Source: Membranipora membranacea
Lineage: Eukaryota > Bryozoa > Gymnolaemata > Cheilostomatida > Membraniporidae
Assembly (NCBI GenBank): GCA_914767715.1
Contig: OU612066.1
Location: 14,451,001 to 14,515,000 of the forward strand
Reading direction: 5' to 3'
Length of the DNA: 64,000 nt
This document shows positions 57,307 to 64,000 of the stretch, in pieces. The notes below the pieces were generated by a model. That model had not been told where the DNA came from. It worked only from the letters and a program-made list of their open reading frames with translations, and searched no databases. Both the position numbers and the translations under genes were made by a program. The first letter of the stretch is position 1; every line of letters starts with the position of its first letter.

Positions 57307-59344
57307 TATTACTCTGTTCCTGTGTTCCTCAATCAATTCAGGTTTAGTTAAATGAATTCAAGAGTTTTCCAACCATGTTTTTCTCTGTTCCTTTTCTCCT
57401 CCGAGGGATGTTTTCCCTTGTCTGTACATGAGACAAACTCTGGAATAACTTTATTTTCATCGTTATCTTGGCCCATTGCTTTGATAGAACAAAACTGGAA
57501 TGACAAGTATGTGAATTTTTTTTTATCACTATTATTGTAGCGGAGAGTTTAACTGTTTACTATGTTACATTCTGAATACTCTTCGCTTTACAGATTATGA
57601 TTTTTTTTGCTTTTGGCACTTCTTTCTACATTATTGAAATCATATCCTGTGCTTTTATTTTTGAACATGATTTTCGTTGATAAAGGATCAACTTTAAACT
57701 CATGGTCAGCCGAGAGCAAATACACGGATATCATAGATTGATGGCAGATTGTAGCGGTATATAATAAAGAGATATAAAAAATAAATAATGAACAAATGAA
57801 ATTAAAAATCATTCAGTACTTCTGGTATGGAAACATCTGTGTGTCATTTATACTATTGCATTTCTTATGTAGCTTTAAGATTGTAAGGTCACATTGGTTA
57901 GGACATAAGCTGATGTATTGGCACTATTATTGACACTTGTTTTAACTCTACTGATTGCCTAAACATTCCTCAATCTAATGGGAACCAGCGCATTGACTAG
58001 TATCACCGATTGAGTTATTTTTTACACATCTGCCTGAGAAGGAATGAATAGCAAGTTTTTAAAGGACGATTCTTGTACAAAAAAAGCTGCTTATTTAAAT
58101 CCACAGCTCGTGCGAGCTATCCACTCACAAAACATGTTTGTGGTGCTTTATAGATAGAAGACAATCAGATTTTGGTAATTATCTTCTCAGGTGGTTAACC
58201 TGATTATAAGTATTCTGTACTGCCCAGACCTACCAGCTGATCGTACTGGCTATAATGCTCGTTGTGTTGTATACTTGTTATACTTATATGTTTTCTACAC
58301 CCCTTTTCAAAATGACCTAACAAGTTTTTGTGAGCAACACGGATACAAGAAGTGGTCTAAGTGGACTTCTTTCTTTGCGTGTACGCTACTCTCCGGGGTC
58401 GAAAATCTTTGCAACATCTATATGAAATTTAGCTTAACAATTATGCTGACCGTTGGTATGATTGATGACGTGATTGATGGTCAAATAGTAACACGTCCCC
58501 CCAGTTTTTGCACAGAATCCAGTGGGAACTCAATCTAACATTTCCCCTCTATATTACTTTGTGGGCACTCAGCTCTCACCGTTTCCCACTCACTTCTAAA
58601 ACTGGATACACGTCTTTGCAGGAGTAAGGTGTCATATGCTCCTAGGAAAAGTTGTTGAGACACATTGTGCAGCTAGATCCATACAAAAACTATTTACTAA
58701 AGCCCCAAAAAATATTGTTTCCTCACTAAAATATAAAGTCATTTGAGTTGCCGAGAGTTTCAAAACAAAATGTAATTAGCCGAACTTTATCAGTTCTATG
58801 CAACCTGACTTATAGACTAGCAATAACATACAATGAGCAGCTAACGCCACAGCAACACAACCAAACTGTGACAGATGGTAGACAACTCCAAGTGAACAGA
58901 TAACCAACAAAACCGGCAACTATACAGTCCATTAACCAAGAAAAACATCGTCAGCTAGGACAGGATATCTTGGCTTATAATTGATGGGAAGGTAAAGGCT
59001 TTACTGGGGAACGAGGGGATGTCAAGAGAGGTAGATATTGAATCTGGCCTTTCTCTAGACCTTTAGTCACGGCAGGTTCATAACTAGTTGAACCAAACTC
59101 TCGCCCCAACTCGTCCGACGGCCTGGATTGTAACTAACCACTGCCGTACGGTTTTTTAAACTTGAAACTTGGCACAACATATTACTCTAAATAACGCACA
59201 GGTGATGATAATTGCATTTTTGCACTGGTATATATTATATGGATTGGGGGAACAAATCTGACCCTAAACAAGCATATTGACATCAGTGTTGCGGGACTGC
59301 GTTTCACATCTTTGATTGATTGCAGTGAACCCACAATCGTCAAC
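57307..59344. other. Intergenic, no gene seen
   Basis: AT-rich noncoding DNA after the last TRIM-like gene. Frames such as 58191-58538 lack any recognised domain. CCAGCTGATCGTACTGG at about 58235 is loosely repeated at about 62050, suggesting a dispersed repeat. Confidence 0.5.
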
Positions 59345-59600
59345 ACTTTCACTTACACGTACACTTACACGTACACTTACATGTACACTTACACGTACAC
59401 TTACACGTACACTTACACGTACACTTACACGTACACTTACACGTGAACTTACACGTGAACTTACACGTACACTTACACGTACACTTACACGTACACCTAC
59501 ACTTACACGTACACTTACACGTACACTTACACGTACACTAACACATACACTTACACATTCATTTACACGTACACTTACACATACACTTACACGTACAGAC
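59345..59600. repeat. Minisatellite of a 12-bp unit (ACTTACACGTAC)
   Basis: About 21 near-perfect head-to-tail copies with variants CGTGAAC, CATACAC and one short unit. Because 12 is a multiple of three, open frames of period four exist on both strands; these are not evidence of a gene. Confidence 0.92.
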
Positions 59601-61085
59601 AACAATATATCTGCTGGTTCTGTTCATCTCAGTCTTTGCCTCTTTTTTTCTGTTTGAACAAAAATAAAGCTTACACTGTGTGACAAAATCTGATATAAAA
59701 TATCTCACAACGCATATGAATTCACAGTGACACATATATGAAAAATAAAATGGTAAGTTATATGAAACCAATATTGCCACTTTTTTCTTATTTCTCTCGG
59801 AAGTTGTTAGATCAAGTTCAATCCAATTGCCTGCATTCAAGTTGCTACCTTCCACTGGTCACGCCACAGGGCACAGCAGTGAGACCTGACCAGAGGATTG
59901 AGAGCAACTCCAAATCAAGCAAATGGACCACTCTTAGTCTACCAAGTTGTATACCAAGTGAAAAATGATCATCTCACGGTGGATACTTGTAGGTTTTCAG
60001 CTTTTGCATTGCGGTTGTAGTGTAAGTACTCAAGCGCCTGCATCTATGCCATTCAATTATCAAATAATTATCAAATAACGTTTGATAATTGAATATCACA
60101 ACTAGCACATCAATATATTATTTTGTTAACAAATTATCACGAAATAGGAATACATTATTTTTTTTTTTTTTTAGTACATGATATCACAGAGTCAGAGTAT
60201 ATCCTTACTATGTGATTTTATTGCCCAATTTGATATCACAGAGTGATGAACACTATGGTCGTAAGATATATGGCATCATTTTATGTGGATCGTGGTAGCA
60301 GAACTAGATGGAAGAAGCCAATTATAGGTAGCAGTGTATTATCACTGAGTAAGGATATATATATCCTTACTCAGTGATACTATACAGGATATTGTGTATC
60401 TTGTTGTCTGCAGTCAACAACCTTAGAGGAAACCTTGCACCAATATAAAGCCTAACTGTGCAAACTTTCCCAAAATCTCCCCTTTCGATAGCGAATCTGT
60501 TTGATTGGGCTTACAAAGTGAATCACGTTTTTGGGGAACTATGGTAGATTTTGGTGGAATTATCAGAATACCAGGAAATTCGAAAGAGATAAAATTGTTA
60601 CCAAAAGGGAAAATGTAAGGCAAGGCCGGTATTGTCCCTCGGTGACCTCAGTTAATAGTTCTGTTTGTATTAATCCCTTATTTTATCTCTGTTAGCAAAG
60701 TAAACACTACCCAATCTTAGTTAATTTCGATCATAGTAATATCGGTAGGAAATCATTATCCAATAATCTTCTAAAAGTGGACAGTCGACGCAGGCACACA
60801 ATTGAGAAACTACATGGCGCTGAGGAAACTTTACGTGAATCACCGTTTTGAGGATGAAGTTGCAGTTCCACGAGGGAAATCACCTAGCTGTTTGATGGAA
60901 AAGTAAGGAAATATGTCGGGTATTTTTCTGAGTTTTAAAGTTTATCATCACCGTCATATATGTCCGTCCTGCATCCGGGCCGTCAAGGTACCATATATAA
61001 GCCAAGTTCAAGCTTGTTAAAATGAACAAGGTTTTGATTAAGAATTTTAGTGTAAAGTAAAAGGAAGAAAAGCGCCAACTACAAT
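59601..61085. other. Intergenic with palindromes, 5' flank of the last gene
   Basis: Contains a hairpin at about 60052-60095 (ATTCAATTATCAAA/TTTGATAATTGAAT), a poly-T run near 60155 and a perfect palindrome at 60340-60379. A small frame at 60824-60913 (start ATGGCGCTG, followed by a GTAAGG donor-like site) could be an upstream first exon, but nothing supports this further. Confidence 0.5.
60340..60379. repeat. Perfect 40-bp palindrome
   Basis: TATCACTGAGTAAGGATATA and its exact reverse complement are joined without spacer. A related GATATCACAGAGTCAGAGTA and TATCCTTACTATGTGAT arrangement lies 140 bases upstream (about 60179-60216). Confidence 0.8.
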
Positions 61086-62851
61086 ATGGCTCTTCGGTTT
61101 GACAAACTTGCTCTGGCAGTTCTTTTTGGTAAGGGATTTTGAATAAAAATTATTTAAGCTATAGCACAGTGTTAATCCATCAATAGAGCAGATTATTAAA
61201 TCATTTTTATTGTTTCTAGTCCCAGTACATCTCTCTTATTGCTCTCTTGCTCTTGTGACTGTAAAAAAATATTTATGTTAGATCAATAGGCTAAAGATAA
61301 ACGTAATGTTAATTCCAAGAATTAATCACTAGATCGTTGGTAACTGTAAACTCACTACACGATTTAGTTCAAGAAAATAGTTGGTGGGAAAATATCTCGA
61401 AAAATAGGCCGTAGTATAGTGAGGTTACTTGAATTGAGCCATTGAAATATAAACAATATTCTTATATTATAGTATCTTTTTCTTTGTCTCTCCGCTTTTC
61501 CTTATTTTATTATTTGTTCTGTCACTGCATGAAAAAAACATTCATAAGATGATTGTAGAATGACGTTAAAAGTATATATAAACATTATTATATTATGATA
61601 TCCTGTTTCAGCTGTGATTGGGATTAACTACTGCAGAGTAATGTCATCTTATCATCATCTCCCTACTGACTATGCACACACTGCTCTGCCCCTCTATCTT
61701 CTGTCTGAGGATTTTGTGGTGAGTAAATTCATAATTATTATAATTGTTTAAAAACAATGTATCTCACATACCAACTGGAGTTGTCCGCTCAATCCTTTGG
61801 GCGGACAAATTGGAGAAGCTCAAAGAGTTTGCAAATAATTGATACATCAAATTTGACCATACAGCTACTACTGAATTTTCGAGTTAATGCATAATTTCTT
61901 GTCAATTTCCGTCCATGTGGCCATTATTCATACCAACACTTTGGCTGACCGTGCACAGAGATAAATTTCTGTTACTCAAACAGGCTTAATAAGCTCCTCC
62001 ATCATCTTGGGAAGCTGTGTCTAATTGACGTAACAGACTTTACTGTCAAGTCATACCAGCTGATTGTACTGGGATTTTTTGAACGACAAGAAACCTGTCA
62101 ACACTTTGCAGGTGTAGGGTTCTCTTTACCCCCAATTAGCTACTAAACAATTTCCAAGTTAGTGAATAATTGCTCACCTATAATTTCATCATTGTGGTCA
62201 TCATTTATATTGACACGTGGCCTGGCGCAAAATACTGTTCAAAATAAGTATACCTAGTATGTAACTGGTATGGGCATGGTATTGGCCTGTCTTACTCATT
62301 TGCTGACGGTTTTCTTCTATAGTTGTGCATTCACCGGTTATTAAATTTTTTTGAAGGGTGCTAGAGTTTCGGAAGGCTGGTACTATAGAGGACATTGGAA
62401 TACATGCAACGAGACATGTACTGATGTCAGCCACTGGAATAGTCACCAGGTAATACTTTATACTTTCTACATAAATTGCAAGTCGATATTGCTTCAAATT
62501 TCACTGACCCAGAAAAGCCAAAATTCGTACAATCTGACAGATAGGCGATCCCTGGGAACTATTGGGAAGACAGAAAGACTTTATTTATCACTATATCACG
62601 CATGTTCACCCAGTAACAGAAGTTTAACTAGTGAACAAGTACCATGACCTAAAATTGAAAAATCCATATTTACAATCCAACCTTACTGTTACAGCTGTAT
62701 AATAAACTTGTGGAGTCCTATGTAAACTTTAAAAAGTACGGTCGAGACATAGACGGAGGAAACAGGCTGTATCAGGACGTAGCTATAGAGACTGTTGAGG
62801 TGCTGCTGACGTTCGAATGGGAGTTTCCCCAGCTATCTATTCCGTATCCTA
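61086..62851 (+). CDS. Unrecognised, possibly secreted protein, 5' exons only
   Basis: Exons 61086-61128, 61612-61718, 62357-62449 and 62695-62851 join in phase with GT/AG borders (about 133 residues), ending in phase 1, so at least one more exon must follow. Start ATG 61086 (ATATGGCTCTTCGG) opens MALRFDKLALAVLFGAVIG, which resembles a signal peptide. The next part has cysteines in NYC and TCNETC, a Trp-rich WYYRGHW segment, and then LVESYVNFKKYGRDID and EVLLTFEWEFPQL. I do not recognise the family. Splice phases and a coherent hydrophobic start support a real gene; transcript evidence is needed to confirm it. It is unrelated to the neighbouring sulfotransferase and TRIM genes. Confidence 0.6.
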
Positions 62852-64000
62852 GTGAGTATGCTACATGCCTGAGTGACAAGCTTTGGTTTTCCATACACAA
62901 TCTCAGTTGAATTGACTTGTTTGTGTATTTCTCTTTTTTCGCTAACAAATTGCCCAATCCATTCGGATCATGAGACGGCGCAATTGGTTAGCGCGCTTGC
63001 TATTCACTGCCAGGTGATTGGTACTGCAGGAGACAGGTATTCGATTCATGTTGGGTGGCCGCTTACAAAGGTTGATTGTTCCAGCGCTCTATACCCTGGG
63101 ATGTATATATCACCTTAATTTGTGTCATTCTCTTGCAATATACGCAACCTGGCCAATAATTTTTGATTTCACAAATTTTATTATGGCATATTATGATGTT
63201 TATCATTTTTTGATACAAACTATAATTGGAAGTTTTAGCAAAATGTAATGACTTGTGGAATTGCCAATTAGTTGGTTAACATATTTAAAGATCTGTTTAA
63301 AGTCTTTGTTTTTCGACAGGTCATAGGTTTTTTTGACTGGCTCTGAATGGAACACAAAATTGAATCAGTCTACTCAATTGCTGCTTCGAAACTTTATAAA
63401 CCAATCAAAACAGATGTCACAGTCTTCGGGATAGTCCTCGTGAAATGGTTCAAGGCTGTCTAAATCCATGATAAATGCCAGGTTCTGTGTTTTACCAAAG
63501 TCTGCTACTCTTTGTACCATTAATAATGTTGTGATGTCACACTTTAGGTTGGGAATGTGGAATTACAAAGCTTGTTTCTATAATGGAGTGCCAGTATGAC
63601 GATAATTACCACATGTAATGATGTCACCACCATCAACACGATGCCATGATGCTACATCCACAGCCTCTACTCAGGATATGATGCAATAACTTCGTCCGCA
63701 AACACCAAAAACAAACAGATAACTGATATCTAGTCATTTTTATTACTAAATTACAGCCAAAACTTTAGCGCTACGTTTACACAGCAATCAATATATTATA
63801 AAGAAAAAGAAAAAAAGTTGTCCATTTCAAACTGGTGCTGATTTAAAACAAGCATAATATTTAGCCATATATTTAATCTGCAGTCTTCTTAGTTTAACAA
63901 AAAGCGCGATTTTTCATAAATCGATTTATATTTTATAAATCTCATGATTGAATATTTCTTTATATTGTCATCATAACAGTTTGTAAGTAATTTACAATTT
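62852..64000. other. Intron or 3' flank of the last gene
   Basis: No further exon could be placed with confidence. Apart from a tRNA-like head at about 62971-63045, I see no feature. Confidence 0.45.
62971..63045 (+). mobile_element. tRNA-like SINE head
   Basis: GGCGCAATTGGTTAGCGCGC gives an A-box-like motif, with GGTATTCGATTC in the B-box position about 40 bases later. The T-arm and acceptor stems do not pair well, so a tRNA-derived SINE or relic is more likely than a tRNA gene. Confidence 0.45.

Noticed and set aside
58191-58538. 115-residue plus-strand frame
   Set aside because: No domain, no splice context, and part of it resembles a dispersed repeat near 62050.
59264-59657. 113-residue repetitive proteins on both strands
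   Set aside because: Forced by the 12-bp minisatellite period.
60824-60913. Small frame with GTAAGG donor-like end as a first exon
   Set aside because: No matching acceptor-linked frame could be established; left as a possibility only.
62971-63045. Functional tRNA gene
   Set aside because: A-box-like motif is good but T arm and acceptor do not fold.
1-64000. CRISPR arrays, operons or bacterial-type promoters
   Set aside because: Introns, hAT elements, SINEs and LINE sequences identify animal DNA; the regular repeats seen are tandem minisatellite or element duplications, not spacer arrays.

Overview
This is a piece of a eukaryotic, almost certainly invertebrate animal genome. Its genes are split by spliceosomal introns with GT/AG borders. 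It is AT-rich and full of hAT-type and foldback DNA elements, tRNA-derived SINEs and a 5'-truncated LINE. It encodes multi-exon RING/B-box/coiled-coil/beta-propeller (TRIM-NHL-like) proteins. I cannot name the species; an aquatic invertebrate is the best guess (inference).

The main structure is a tandem segmental duplication with unequal decay. Block 1 (about 1.9-33.5 kb) holds three apparently intact two-exon, membrane-anchored sulfotransferase-like genes (1902-3984, 5510-7119, 13165-15026), a remnant of a fourth (12297-12428), and two intact eight-exon TRIM-like genes (19353-24119, 29215-33451). Block 2 (about 34.5-57.3 kb) repeats this order, but every sulfotransferase is broken: 34486-35357 (frameshifts, stops, deletion), 36126-37766 (3' part deleted), 39100-39300 (3' remnant of the fourth gene) and 39981-42123 (a mosaic of two paralogues). 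Its two TRIM-like genes (45111-49388, 52671-57306) keep almost complete reading frames, but each has one damaged exon-intron junction. Noncoding flanks align between the blocks as well.

The two blocks differ by mobile-element insertions. Block 1 has a 3.5 kb hAT-like element (8561-12095), a foldback hairpin (16285-16404) and a reversed LINE fragment (16455-18100). Block 2 has a 1.07 kb insertion in a pseudogene intron (36321-37396) and a large foldback element with a nested TIR element (43523-44589). These serve as post-duplication markers.

From about 57.3 to 61.0 kb there is noncoding DNA with palindromes and a 12-bp minisatellite. From 61.1 kb a different gene begins: the first four exons of an unrecognised, possibly secreted protein that runs past 62.85 kb and may leave the window.

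Likely roles (family knowledge plus inference): the sulfotransferase-like proteins would be type II membrane enzymes that transfer sulfate from PAPS to an unknown acceptor in the secretory pathway. The TRIM-like proteins would be cytosolic E3 ubiquitin ligases recognising a target with the C-terminal propeller. The sequence does not show that the two families work together; they are linked because they were duplicated as one block.
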